Assembly: GCF_026627445.1 (NCBI RefSeq)
Contig: NZ_JAPNLJ010000003.1
Span: 233,624-297,623 of the forward strand
Direction of reading: 5' to 3'
Length of the DNA: 64,000 nt
Origin: Streptomyces sp. H27-H1
Lineage (GTDB): Bacteria > Actinomycetota > Actinomycetes > Streptomycetales > Streptomycetaceae
Shown: positions 1 to 8,114 of the stretch, piece after piece
Layout of the letters: each line of letters begins with the position of its first letter
Numbering within the stretch: the first letter of the stretch is position 1
Position numbers and translations under genes: made by a program
The notes under the pieces: model-generated
Databases searched by the model: none
Told to the model about the DNA's origin: nothing
The model's input: only the letters and a program-made list of their open reading frames with translations

Positions 1-2044
1 GGGCGGCGCCCACCACGCCGATCCGCTGCCCGTCTCCGGACAGGCCCGCGAGGTGGCCCGCCGGCTCCTCGGCGTCGTCCCCGTCCAGTCCCGGCGCACG
101 CTGCTGCTCGCCGCCCTCGCCGCCCGCCCCACCACCGCGCTGCTGCGGCGGGCGGGGCGCCCCGACGCGGATGCCGAGCTCGCCGTCGCCGAACGGGCCT
201 CGCTGCTGACCGTGGAAGAGGACGGCACGATCCGGTTCACGGCCGGGGCACTGCCGACCGCGCTGGCCGCCGACGCGGGCTGGCCCGAACGCGCCGCCGG
301 ACACGCCGCACTGGCCGCCGCCGTCGACGACCCCGTCCAGGCCGTACGCCACCGGGCGCTGGCCGTGGACGCACCCGACGAGGCACTCGCCACCGAGATC
401 ACCGAGGCCGCGGCGTCCTGCCGACGCCGCGGCCAGCGGGCGCTGGCCGCCGAGCTCGGCCTGCTCGCCGCCGACCGGACCCCCTGCCACCTGCCCGGCG
501 AGGAACTCGCCCGGCTCGTCGGCGCCGCCGAGGACGCGGGCTGGGCGGGCCGCGCCGACCTCGCCCGCCGCGCGACCCGCGCCGTACTCGCCCGGGACGC
601 CTCGCCCGCCGACCGGGTACGGGCCCGCCTCGCCGTCATCGACGCCGAGGGGCAGGCACTCGGAGCCCTCGACGAGACCTTCGCGCACGCCGCGGCCGAC
701 GCCGAGGGCGACCCCGCCCTGCAGGCCGCCATCCGGCTGCGGATCGCCTGGAAGCACAACCTCAGCGACGGCGACCCCGTCCGCTCCCGCGACGCCGCCG
801 CGCAGGCCGGCGTGCTGGCCCGCAGCGGCGGCGACCAGGTCGCCGAAGCCATGGCACTGACCGTACGGGCCCGGATGGGCCGCATCCTCGGTGACCGGGA
901 CGCCGAGGAGATCCTCGCCGAGGCACTCGCCCTGCCCGTCCCCGAGGTGCCGCTCGGCATGCGCAACGCCCCGCAGTACCTGGCCGTCCGTCACGCCCTC
1001 TTCGACGACCGGCTCGCCGACGCCGGACGCCAGCTCCTTCTGCTGCTGCCCGCTGTACGGCGCACCGGATCCGCCGAGGACGTCTTCGAAGTACTGCGCA
1101 GCCTCACCGAGGTGGAACTGCGCCGGGGCAGGTGCGCGGCCGCGACGGCGCACGCCCACGACGCCCTGCGGCTGACCGTCGAGGCGGGCCTCTCACCCGG
1201 CCCGGCCTGGTACGTCGCCGCGATGGCCGAGGCGATGGGGGGAGGCTTCCCGCGCGCCGCCGGATACGCCCGGCGCGGCATCCAGGCCTCCGAGGAGGAG
1301 CACGACCAGATCTTCCTCTCCCGCGGCCTGTACGTGCTCGGCCTGGTCGAGCTGGCCACGGGCGAGGCCGCGAAAGCCGTCGCCACCCTGCGCCGGGTGG
1401 CCGAACTGGAAGCCGCGCAGCAGGTGGTCGACCCCTCGATCCTGCGCTGGCACGGTGAGCTGGCCGAGGCACTGGTTGCCGTCGACGCGCCCGAAGAGGC
1501 CGCCGAGCTGCAGGCCCGGGTCCGTAAGACGGCCCTCGTGCTCGGCCGCACGAGCGTGATCGCCGCCCTCGACCGGGCCCGCGGGCTGTGCCTGTCCGCG
1601 CACGGCGAGGCCGAGGCCGCGGTGGCCCTGCTGGAGGACACCGCCGAGCGCTTCGCACTCCTCGGCCTGCCCCTGGAGCGGGCCCGTACGCTGCTCGCCC
1701 TCGCCCGCGTGGAACGGCGCCGCCGCCGCCGCGCACCCGCCCGCGCCGCCCTGGCGGCCGCCGCCGAGGCTTTCGCCCGGGCCGGCGCGACCCCGTGGGC
1801 GGAGCTCGCCCGGGAGCCGTCGTCGTCCGGGGGTGACGGCGGCGCGGCGGCCCGCTCCCTGGCCGCTCTCACGGAGGCGGAGACCCGCCTCGCGGTGCTG
1901 GTGGCCCAGGGCGCCAGCAACCAGGAGGCGGCCGCGAAGCTCTTCGTCAGCGTGAAGACGGTGGAGGCCCGGCTGACCCGGATCTACCAGAAGCTCGACG
2001 TCCGGTCCCGGGCCCAGCTGGCCACCACGCTGCGGATCCGCTGA
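1..2044 (+). CDS. Large LuxR-family (LAL-type) transcriptional regulator, 5' end outside window
   Basis: The frame is open from base 2, and the codons before the first GTG (position 53) already read as protein, so the gene starts left of the window. The visible 680 or so residues are an Ala/Leu/Glu-rich helical region resembling the TPR-like middle of LAL regulators. A LuxR-type helix-turn-helix follows at the extreme C-terminus, with a TEAETRLAVLVAQG stretch and recognition helix VSVKTVEARLTRIYQKL. LAL proteins normally carry an N-terminal AAA ATPase domain, which would lie in the missing part. It ends 6 bp before the stop of the convergent chitinase gene. The target is unknown. The family call is secure for the HTH and inferred for the rest. 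Confidence 0.85.
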   Translation, partial: GGAHHADPLPVSGQAREVARRLLGVVPVQSRRTLLLAALAARPTTALLRRAGRPDADAELAVAERASLLTVEEDGTIRFTAGALPTALAADAGWPERAAGHAALAAAVDDPVQAVRHRALAVDAPDEALATEITEAAASCRRRGQRALAAELGLLAADRTPCHLPGEELARLVGAAEDAGWAGRADLARRATRAVLARDASPADRVRARLAVIDAEGQALGALDETFAHAAADAEGDPALQAAIRLRIAWKHNLSDGDPVRSRDAAAQAGVLARSGGDQVAEAMALTVRARMGRILGDRDAEEILAEALALPVPEVPLGMRNAPQYLAVRHALFDDRLADAGRQLLLLLPAVRRTGSAEDVFEVLRSLTEVELRRGRCAAATAHAHDALRLTVEAGLSPGPAWYVAAMAEAMGGGFPRAAGYARRGIQASEEEHDQIFLSRGLYVLGLVELATGEAAKAVATLRRVAELEAAQQVVDPSILRWHGELAEALVAVDAPEEAAELQARVRKTALVLGRTSVIAALDRARGLCLSAHGEAEAAVALLEDTAERFALLGLPLERARTLLALARVERRRRRRAPARAALAAAAEAFARAGATPWAELAREPSSSGGDGGAAARSLAALTEAETRLAVLVAQGASNQEAAAKLFVSVKTVEARLTRIYQKLDVRSRAQLATTLRIR

Positions 2045-2050
2045 CGGGCG

Positions 2051-2965
2051 TCAGCAGCTCAGGTTGTTCCCCGGGGTCACACCGAGGATCTGGGTGAAGC
2101 TCTGGTACGAGTTCACCCGGCTCTGCACCTGACCGGGGTTGCCGCCGTTGCACTCCAGGGAGCCGTTGATGGAGCGGATGGTCTCGCCGAAGCCCGCGCC
2201 GTTGACCATGGCGGCGTGGGCGGTCATCGTGCCCGGGCCGTTCTGCGTGTTCCAGTACCAGAGCGCCGTCTTCATCGCGACGGCCGGGTCCTGCTCCACC
2301 AGATAGGGGTTGGCCAGGAGGTTGATGCCCAGTGCGTCGCCGGCTGCCTTGTAGTTGAAGTTCCAGCTCAGCTGGATGGGCCCGCGCCCGTAGTAGGCGG
2401 CCTGCCCGGCGGGACAGCCGTAGGACTGGCTCGTGTCGCAGTAGTGCGGGTAGTTGGCGGTGTTCTGCTCGACGATGTGCACGAGCCCGCCGGTCTCGTG
2501 CGAGACGTTGGCCAGGAAGGCCGCCGCCTCGCGCCGCTTGACCGTGTCGTCACCGGTGTTGGCGAAGCCGGGGTAGGCCGACAGGGCCGCGACCAGGCCG
2601 TTGTAGGTGTAGAAGGGGTTCCGGTTCGGGAACATCTGGTTGAACTGGGCCTCGCTGACCACGAATCCGGACGGGTTGGGGGTGCCCGGGTCGGGGTTCT
2701 GGCCGCCGCCGCAGACGCCCTGGTCCGACCAGACGCCCCACTGGCCGGTGGTGCCGGGGGTCTCGCCCTGGGTCCACCACTTGGCCTGCCAGTTGTGCCC
2801 GCCGTACGAGGCGCTCGCGCCACCGGTGTAGACGGCCGAGCCGGCCCACGCGCCTGCGCAGGCGGGGGCCGCGGAGGCGGTGGAGGTGGGGAGGGCGATC
2901 GCGAGGCCGAGGGTGACGGCCGCGGTGGCGGCCAGCGCGAGGGCGCGGCGGCGCAGGGTACGCAT
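2051..2965 (-). CDS. Secreted family 19 chitinase with N-terminal chitin-binding domain
   Basis: A Sec signal peptide (Arg-rich start, Ala/Leu core, cleavage near ASA-A at about residue 33) is followed by a family 5/12 chitin-binding module (aromatic pair in QAKWWTQGETPG), a Pro/Gly linker, and a GH19 catalytic domain from about residue 100. Numbered from the upstream GTG, the two catalytic glutamates are E158 (SHETGG) and E167 (HIVEQN), spaced nine residues as in Streptomyces ChiC-type enzymes. It should hydrolyse chitin endolytically outside the cell. The start is ATG 2965 or GTG 2968; AGGAG lies 10 or 7 nt upstream respectively. Two DasR-type boxes lie 73-100 nt upstream, implying induction through amino-sugar signalling. 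Confidence 0.95.
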   Translation of the reverse strand: MRTLRRRALALAATAAVTLGLAIALPTSTASAAPACAGAWAGSAVYTGGASASYGGHNWQAKWWTQGETPGTTGQWGVWSDQGVCGGGQNPDPGTPNPSGFVVSEAQFNQMFPNRNPFYTYNGLVAALSAYPGFANTGDDTVKRREAAAFLANVSHETGGLVHIVEQNTANYPHYCDTSQSYGCPAGQAAYYGRGPIQLSWNFNYKAAGDALGINLLANPYLVEQDPAVAMKTALWYWNTQNGPGTMTAHAAMVNGAGFGETIRSINGSLECNGGNPGQVQSRVNSYQSFTQILGVTPGNNLSC

Positions 2966-3037
2966 CACGGAAGTTCTCCTTCAGTGGGGGGAGTTGCCGT
3001 GGGGGGCAACGGACAGCTGTGCCCACTGAATCGAGAA

Positions 3038-3065
3038 TGGTCTGAACCTGTCAAGGTCTAGACCA
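3038..3065 (-). promoter_or_regulatory. Paired DasR-type (dre) boxes upstream of the chitinase
   Basis: On the minus strand, TGGTCTAGACCT (3065-3054) is followed 16 bp later by AGGTTCAGACCA (3049-3038). The first contains the perfect palindrome GGTCTAGACC; the second is a degenerate copy. Streptomyces chitinase promoters are known for such 12-bp repeats of the form TGGTCTAGACCA, which match the binding site of the GntR-family repressor DasR, released by glucosamine-6-phosphate. Binding here is inferred from sequence. Confidence 0.85.
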
Positions 3066-3068
3066 AAA

Positions 3069-3115
3069 CGAAGCGCCTGCGCCGTGCCCCTGAGGGCACC
3101 GGCACCGGCGCTTCG
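3069..3115 (-). terminator. Rho-independent terminator of the rodlin gene
   Basis: The 9-bp arms CGAAGCGCC (3069-3077) and GGCGCTTCG (3107-3115) pair exactly and enclose a second near-perfect stem (GCCGTGCCC / GGGCACCGGC). On the minus strand the hairpin lies 7 nt after the rodlin stop codon and is followed by TTTT. It abuts the dre boxes, so it also insulates the chitinase promoter. Confidence 0.85.
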
Positions 3116-3122
3116 CGGTGGA

Positions 3123-3533
3123 TCAGCTACCGGCGGAGAGATTGCCGGAGAGGACCGGGATGTTCTCCGCGATGTGCGAGAGCGAGTCGTCACCCTTGGC
3201 CTGGGTGGAGTTCTCGGCGCACTGCTGGTTCTGCGGGTTGGCGAGGACGTTGATGTCCTGGACGCCGACGTTGATCAGGGCCAGGATCGACTGGGCGTTG
3301 ACCTTCGCCGGCAGGCCGACACAGAGCTTGTTCGCCGAGCCCTGGATGGCGGAGAGCTGCGGGCTCATGGCGCCGCCGGTCTCCTGGTTGCCGTAGATCT
3401 GCGCCGAGCCGTTGCCGTTGACCGTGTTGACGCCGTTGTCGTTGCCGATCGCCATCGCCGGGGAGGCTACGGCGGCACCGGCACCCAGAACGGCTGCGGT
3501 GGCGGCTGCGGTGGCCATGAACTTCTTGAGCAT
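3123..3533 (-). CDS. rdlA: Rodlin (spore and aerial hypha surface protein)
   Basis: A 136-residue secreted protein with an Ala-rich signal peptide (cleavage near AMA-IG, residue 28). The mature part has the rodlin pattern: an acidic IGNDNG start, an MSPQLS segment, LCVGLP, QDINVL and a QQCAENSTQAKGDDSLSH tail, with two cysteines. Rodlins assemble with chaplins into the rodlet layer of aerial hyphae and spores. S. coelicolor has two adjacent rodlin genes (rdlA, rdlB); only one is seen here, so the letter is arbitrary. The start is supported by AAGGA about 9 nt upstream. It would be expressed during aerial growth, consistent with the chaplin and spore-pigment genes elsewhere in the window. Confidence 0.92.
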   Translation of the reverse strand: MLKKFMATAAATAAVLGAGAAVASPAMAIGNDNGVNTVNGNGSAQIYGNQETGGAMSPQLSAIQGSANKLCVGLPAKVNAQSILALINVGVQDINVLANPQNQQCAENSTQAKGDDSLSHIAENIPVLSGNLSAGS

Positions 3534-3882
3534 GTGGAGGATCCTTCTTCAGTCGCACTGTCGCATGAGCTAGCTGCCCTCGGCGGGACGAGCTGCTCAA
3601 CTGCCGTGGACACCAGGGGTTATCACCCATCACCCGAGTGGCCGAACAGTGCACTCCGCCGGTGCGGTTCCACGTCGGCCGATTGACCCAAAGCCGACGG
3701 GCGGGCGGATCCCGTTTTCCGGGTGCCTACGCGGGCGTGCGCCCCGAGTTCATGCCCCGTGCGCGGGCGGGCCCCCTGGGCCGCCCGGGGCGCCGCCCTC
3801 GACCGGATCGGGACCGTGTGCGGGTCCCCGGCCCGGTCGAGGCCGGCTGGAGCGGTGTCGCGGCAATGCGGCACCGTCGAGG
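3534..3882. other. Intergenic region upstream of rodlin
   Basis: 349 bp between the rodlin start and the DUF5302 stop, presumably the rodlin promoter. No convincing ORF was seen; reading frames crossing it lack family similarity. I could not assign a specific sigma-factor motif by eye. Confidence 0.5.
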
Positions 3883-4077
3883 TCAGCCGGTCTTGCGGCG
3901 GACCTTCTTGTTCTTGCCCCCGGGGCCGTTGCCGCCGGAACCCTGGATCTTCGCCCGGCTCTGGTGTGCCTGCTGAGACTGGGCATTGGCGGCGTTGCGC
4001 TCCAGGGCCTCCTTGAACTTTCGCTTGGCCTCGTCGGCCGGCGATTCGTTCTGCGGGGTGTCTGATTCTTCTGACAT
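3883..4077 (-). CDS. DUF5302 small protein
   Basis: 64 residues, very charged, beginning MSEESDTPQNESP and continuing ADEAKRKFKEALERN, then a Gly-rich stretch and a basic end (KNKKVRRKTG). The acidic head, KRKF(K/R)EALE core and lysine/arginine tail match the small actinobacterial DUF5302 family, of unknown function. No signal peptide or membrane segment. The composition suggests a mostly disordered cytoplasmic protein. A good Shine-Dalgarno (AGGAGG) lies just upstream of the ATG. Its nearest neighbour is the co-oriented MarR gene upstream, with no clear functional link. Confidence 0.8.
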   Translation of the reverse strand: MSEESDTPQNESPADEAKRKFKEALERNAANAQSQQAHQSRAKIQGSGGNGPGGKNKKVRRKTG

Positions 4078-4158
4078 GCGTCCTCCTGGAATGTTCTGAA
4101 GCCGTTGCAGTCTGTCAGGTGGTGTTTCCCCTGGCCAACGCGTTCGGGCGGAGCGCTC

Positions 4159-4602
4159 TCAGGCGTCCTTCTCCAGGGTCGGGCGCAGCCGCTCCAGCAG
4201 GGCGTGGAGCGTCGCGCGCTCGGTGTCGTCCAGGACGTCGAGGGCGCCGTGTGTGGCCTGCATCTCCGCGCGCACCCGGCGGATCACCTCGCGGCCCGCG
4301 TCCGTGGCCACGACGTTCTTGACGCGCCGGTCCGCGGGGTCGGGCTCGCGGCGCACCAGCTCGCGGGCCTCCAGCCGGTCCACGATGCCGGTCACGTTCG
4401 AGGCGTCGCACACCAGCAGCGTGGCGAGGCCGCGCATCGGGAGCGGGCCGTTCAGCTGGGCGAGGACCTTGGCCTGGGTGGAGGTGAGGCCGTGGTGGGC
4501 GGCGGCGGCCGCGAAGTCGCGCCACTGGGCGGTGCCGATCGCGGCGAGCAGCTCGAGCAGCTCCAGCTTGGTCGGGACGGCGTGGGGGGTGGTGGCGCTC
4601 AT
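4159..4602 (-). CDS. MarR-family transcriptional regulator
   Basis: About 147 residues. It has the MarR winged helix: a recognition segment around LTSTQAKVLAQL and MRGLATLLVCDASNVTGIVD, followed by the wing EPDPADRRVKNVVATDAG, which holds the family signature DxRxxxxxLT-like loop. It is divergent from a DHA2-type MFS exporter, a common arrangement in which MarR represses the pump and is released by a drug-like ligand. ATG 4602 is chosen over GTG 4629 because a promoter-like pair (TTAAGG and GATAAT, 17-bp spacer, minus strand) ends just upstream of 4629, making a start downstream of it more likely. No strong Shine-Dalgarno precedes either. Confidence 0.9.
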   Translation of the reverse strand: MSATTPHAVPTKLELLELLAAIGTAQWRDFAAAAAHHGLTSTQAKVLAQLNGPLPMRGLATLLVCDASNVTGIVDRLEARELVRREPDPADRRVKNVVATDAGREVIRRVRAEMQATHGALDVLDDTERATLHALLERLRPTLEKDA

Positions 4603-4633
4603 GCCCGGAGCGTACTCAAGGTGCTTCACATTA

Positions 4634-4706
4634 TCAACCTTTTACTTGACCACCTTAACTATCGAGGTCTACCTTCTGCTTGAGCCGAATTACTTGATGA
4701 CGTCAA
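4634..4706. promoter_or_regulatory. Candidate MarR operators in the marR/MFS divergent promoter
   Basis: Two short inverted repeats share the same half-site. TCAA-N8-TTGA spans 4634-4649 and overlaps the proposed marR -10 region. TTGA-N5-TCAA spans 4694-4706, contains the palindrome TGACGTCA, and overlaps a TTGATG -35-like element facing the MFS gene. The AT-rich TTGA/TCAA half-sites stand out from the surrounding GC-rich DNA and are typical of MarR operators. Function is inferred. Confidence 0.5.
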
Positions 4707-4745
4707 ACATCTGTGATCTGAAGCACTGAGAAGGTCCCCCCTGCC

Positions 4746-6287
4746 ATGAGCCCCACCCCCTCCGCCACCACCCAGGCCGGCGCCCACCGGAACGAGACGG
4801 TGATCGTCTTCGCCCTGAGCCTGGCCGCCATGGTCGTGTCGATGATGCAGACGCTGCCCGTCCCGATCCTGGGACTGATCCGCAGCGATCTCGGCACCAC
4901 CACCGCCAACGTCAGCTGGGTGACCACCGCCACCCTGCTGTCCGCCGCCGTCTTCACCCCGCTGCTGGGCCGCTTCGGCGACCAGCACGGCAAGAAGCCG
5001 ACGCTGGTGGCCGTACTGGGCGTCATGGTCGCGGGCTCCGTCATCGCCGCACTGGCGTCCTCCTTGCCCCTGCTCCTCCTCGGTCGGGTGCTCCAGGGCG
5101 CCGCCACCGCGATCTTCCCGCTCGCCCTCTCCGTGCTGCGCGAGGAGGTCCGCCCGCAGAAGCTCCCCGGAGCGATGGCGCTGGTCAGCGGCACCCTCGC
5201 GTTCGGCAGCGGCCTCGCGCTCGTCGCCACCGGCCTGCTGACCTCCGGCGCGGACGCCGACTACCGCAACGCCTTCTGGATGGCCACCGGCTTCGCCGTG
5301 CTCGCACTGCTCGCCGTGGTCTTCCTGGTTCCGGCGACCCGGCACAAGACCGGTGGCCGTACGGACTTCCTCGGCGCGCTCACCCTGGGCATCGCCCTGC
5401 TGCTGCTCCTGCTGCCGATCTCCCAGGGCCACGAATGGGGCTGGGCCTCCGGCCGCACGCTGGGCAGCTTCGCCGGCGCCGTCGTCATGACCGCCGTCTG
5501 GGTGCTGACCGAGCTCAAGGTCCGCGAACCCCTCGTCGACATGAAGATGTTCGTGCACCGCCCGGTCCTGATGGCCAACCTGGCCGGCATCCTCGTCGGC
5601 TTCGGCATGTTCGCGAACTTCCTGGGCGTCTCCTACCTCGTCCAGATGCCGAAGGCCCTGACCGGTTACGGCTTCGACGCCTCCATCCTGCGCGCCTCCG
5701 TGGAGTTCCTGCTGCCCGGCGCGATCGTCTCGCTCCTCGCCTCCCCGATCGGCGGCCAGCTGGTCCGGCACCGCGGTCCGCGCGTCGCGCTGACCATGGC
5801 CGCCGCCCTCGGTGCCGCAGGCTTCGGCTGGCTGGCCCTGGACCACGGCCACACTGCCTCGGTGATCGGCGCCGGCCTCGTCGTCGGCGCGGCCGTCAGC
5901 TTCGGCTACGCGGCCATGCCGGCCGTGATCATGGCGAGCGTTCCGCACCACCAGAGCGGCATCGCCAACGGCATCAACTCGATCTCCCGCTCCACCGGCA
6001 GCGCGATCGGCAGCGCCATCGTCACCACCATCCTGGCCTCGAAGACGATCGAGCACCTCCCGGCCGGAGTTCCCGCACTGCCGGCCGAATCCGGCTTCAC
6101 CCTCACCTTCGCCATCGGCGCGGTGGCCTTCGGCCTGGTCGCGGTGATCAGCGGGATCGGCCTGCGCGGAGCGCACGGGCCGCGGCCGACCGGTGCGGTG
6201 GCCGCCTCGGCCGGAGCCGCACCCGCGGGCGCGGAGCCGGCCGCCGCGAAGACCGCCGTGCAGTCGGCCGAGAAGGCCGACGCCTGA
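4746..6287 (+). CDS. DHA2-family MFS drug exporter (EmrB/QacA type)
   Basis: 513 residues with about 14 hydrophobic segments, the size and topology of 14-TM DHA2 drug/H+ antiporters. The MFS motif A appears between TM2 and TM3 (LLGRFGDQHGKKP), with GRVLQGAATAIFPLALSVLRE in the TM4 region. The N-terminus is short and cytoplasmic; the C-terminus is an Ala/Pro-rich tail after the last TM (about residue 470 on). It probably exports a toxic or self-made compound out of the cytoplasm. It is transcribed divergently from the MarR gene and ends at a strong terminator. Substrate cannot be read from sequence. Confidence 0.92.
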   Translation: MSPTPSATTQAGAHRNETVIVFALSLAAMVVSMMQTLPVPILGLIRSDLGTTTANVSWVTTATLLSAAVFTPLLGRFGDQHGKKPTLVAVLGVMVAGSVIAALASSLPLLLLGRVLQGAATAIFPLALSVLREEVRPQKLPGAMALVSGTLAFGSGLALVATGLLTSGADADYRNAFWMATGFAVLALLAVVFLVPATRHKTGGRTDFLGALTLGIALLLLLLPISQGHEWGWASGRTLGSFAGAVVMTAVWVLTELKVREPLVDMKMFVHRPVLMANLAGILVGFGMFANFLGVSYLVQMPKALTGYGFDASILRASVEFLLPGAIVSLLASPIGGQLVRHRGPRVALTMAAALGAAGFGWLALDHGHTASVIGAGLVVGAAVSFGYAAMPAVIMASVPHHQSGIANGINSISRSTGSAIGSAIVTTILASKTIEHLPAGVPALPAESGFTLTFAIGAVAFGLVAVISGIGLRGAHGPRPTGAVAASAGAAPAGAEPAAAKTAVQSAEKADA

Positions 6288-6325
6288 TCCGTCCACACGG
6301 CGCCACCGGCGCCCGCACCACCACC

Positions 6326-6376
6326 GAGCCGCCCCCGGGTCCCGCCGCGCACCGCGCCGGGACCCGGGGGCGGCTC
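6326..6376 (+). terminator. Hairpin terminator after the MFS exporter
   Basis: An 18-bp perfect stem: the GC-rich arm beginning GAGCCGCCCCCGGG (6326-6343) pairs with the arm ending CCCGGGGGCGGCTC (6359-6376), loop 15 nt. No long T-run follows, as is usual in Streptomyces. It lies 38 nt after the exporter stop. Confidence 0.8.
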
Positions 6377-6414
6377 TACCCGTTCTGCCCAGGACTGGGT
6401 GCCGGTAAGGCCGT

Positions 6415-7974
6415 GTGACGGCGGCCCGATTCTTCTTCTCGTACGCGGACACCTTGGACAGCGGCCGCCGGGTCGCCCGACATCTTTCGGTCATGTCCAT
6501 GACCACCAAGATGCTCGCGAACACCCACCAGGGCCAGTGGTACAACAACTACTGCGGGCCCGCCACGCTGGTGATGGCCTTGGGCATGCGCGGTATCTGG
6601 AACCACGACCAGGGGACCTTCGCCAGCTGGATCGGCATCACGCCGAACAACGGCGGTACCGGCGTGGACCAGATGAACAAACAGCTGAACGACGAAGCGG
6701 GCGGGTTCCCCTATGCCAGGATCAACCTGCCCTACACCCCGACCGGCGCGGACGTCGCCGCGTTCAAGAACCGCCTCATAGGGGATACCGACGTCAATGC
6801 ATCCCTGGTCGGCAACGCGATGGAGGTCTACAACGGCCCGCACCTCGTCGGCCACCCCAACAACAGCTCGACGATCTACCACTGGTTCCCGTTCCAGGAC
6901 TACGACGGGGACTGGGCGGCCTACCTGGACTCGGCAACCACCGTGTGGTCCAGCGTGCCCGCACGGAGCGGAATGCCCAACAGCACCCTCGTGACGATCA
7001 TGGGCGGGCTCCAGCCGGAGCAGGGCGAGTCCTTGGACCCTATGGCCGTGGCCCCCGACGGCTCCTCGGTGATCGCCGCCAGCCGGCGCGACGGCCGTGT
7101 GACCCTGCTGTGGGTACGCGACAACGGCCGCAAGCGCACCACCGTCTACACCGACGACAACAACGGCAAGGGCGGCCTCGGCCTGGCCGACTTCGACGGC
7201 CGCTGGCTGGTGTTCACCGTCGACGACTCGAACGATGTCGGCTCCCCATGGGAGCTGTTCGCCTGGGACCCCCAGACCGGCGGAGCCCCCAAGAGCATCG
7301 CCAGGACCAAAGTCTTCGCCGACGGGAACCCGGTGCCCGGGCCGTTCCTGTACCCGTGGGTCAACAACGGCAAAGCGACCTGGGTCCAGGGAATCAGCGA
7401 CGGAACCAAGAACCAGAAACTCACCGACGTCCAGCGCCAGGTCCACCTCTACGATCTGGCCTCGGCGACCGACAAGATCGTGCACACCGGGCGGATGGCG
7501 CCCTCGTTCTTTGCCGGGGACAAGCTGGTCTGGCCGGAGGCCTTCGCCATCGACACCCCAACGAAGCTCACCGCGGGCACCGCGAAGGGCACGCCGGGCG
7601 GCCTCCCCCCGGCGCTGGCCGCCGCGGACGGCTCACCGGCCTCGGCGAGCGACGGAACCACCTGGGCGTGGACCGGAGTGGACCACAAAAACCTATACGC
7701 CTGGAGGGCCGGATGGCCGGCGCCGATCATCGTGGTCGAGGGAGCGCCCATCGACTGGGTCCACGTCGCCGGAGACGTGATCACCTGGACCGACTCCACC
7801 GCGACCTGGGCCGCCGACCTGCGCGGTCGCGCCTACACGCAGATGACACCGCAGTACGGGGGAACCAACACCCACGGAACCGCCGTCGTCGTCTCCTATC
7901 CCGGACCAGACAAACGATCAGTCAGCTACGTGCTCACCAGCGCGGGCCTCGCCCCGCTTTCCTGCCCGCAATGA
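6415..7974 (+). CDS. C39-like cysteine peptidase fold fused to a propeller-like C-terminal domain
   Basis: About 519 residues in two parts. The first 200 resemble C39/papain-like peptidases: a catalytic-type cysteine in QWYNNYCGPATLVMAL (about C47) and a histidine in STIYHWFPFQDYDG, followed by an acidic pocket (YLDSA). The second part (about 210-519) has repeated beta-strand units with small-residue turns (MAVAPDGSSVIAAS, ADFDGRWLVFTVDD, LFAWDPQTGG) reminiscent of propeller blades. Neither GTG 6415 nor ATG 6493 has a good ribosome site. From either start there is no signal peptide, although most Streptomyces C39-like peptidases are secreted. It has no operon partner. Peptidase function is a fold-level inference. 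Confidence 0.55.
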   Translation: MTAARFFFSYADTLDSGRRVARHLSVMSMTTKMLANTHQGQWYNNYCGPATLVMALGMRGIWNHDQGTFASWIGITPNNGGTGVDQMNKQLNDEAGGFPYARINLPYTPTGADVAAFKNRLIGDTDVNASLVGNAMEVYNGPHLVGHPNNSSTIYHWFPFQDYDGDWAAYLDSATTVWSSVPARSGMPNSTLVTIMGGLQPEQGESLDPMAVAPDGSSVIAASRRDGRVTLLWVRDNGRKRTTVYTDDNNGKGGLGLADFDGRWLVFTVDDSNDVGSPWELFAWDPQTGGAPKSIARTKVFADGNPVPGPFLYPWVNNGKATWVQGISDGTKNQKLTDVQRQVHLYDLASATDKIVHTGRMAPSFFAGDKLVWPEAFAIDTPTKLTAGTAKGTPGGLPPALAAADGSPASASDGTTWAWTGVDHKNLYAWRAGWPAPIIVVEGAPIDWVHVAGDVITWTDSTATWAADLRGRAYTQMTPQYGGTNTHGTAVVVSYPGPDKRSVSYVLTSAGLAPLSCPQ

Positions 7975-8114
7975 GGGCATCTGCCTGTCCACTGGTACGG
8001 ACAGGGCCCGGTCTACGGCGATGACCTCGAGGTGGGCTGAGCGCTCCGGCAGGGCGTCGGCTGGATAAGCTCGACCGGGCCCGGAAAGGATCTCCCCGGG
8101 CCCGGAAGGGTGGC

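Noticed and set aside
6377..6492. ATG 6493 as a leaderless start of the peptidase-like gene
   Set aside because: A TTGGAC/GACATC pair could be a promoter, but the match is weak; kept only as an alternative.
4659..6548. 629-codon minus-strand frame opposite the MFS gene
   Set aside because: Gly/Ala/Arg-rich shadow; the MFS protein on the other strand has clear motifs and membrane segments.
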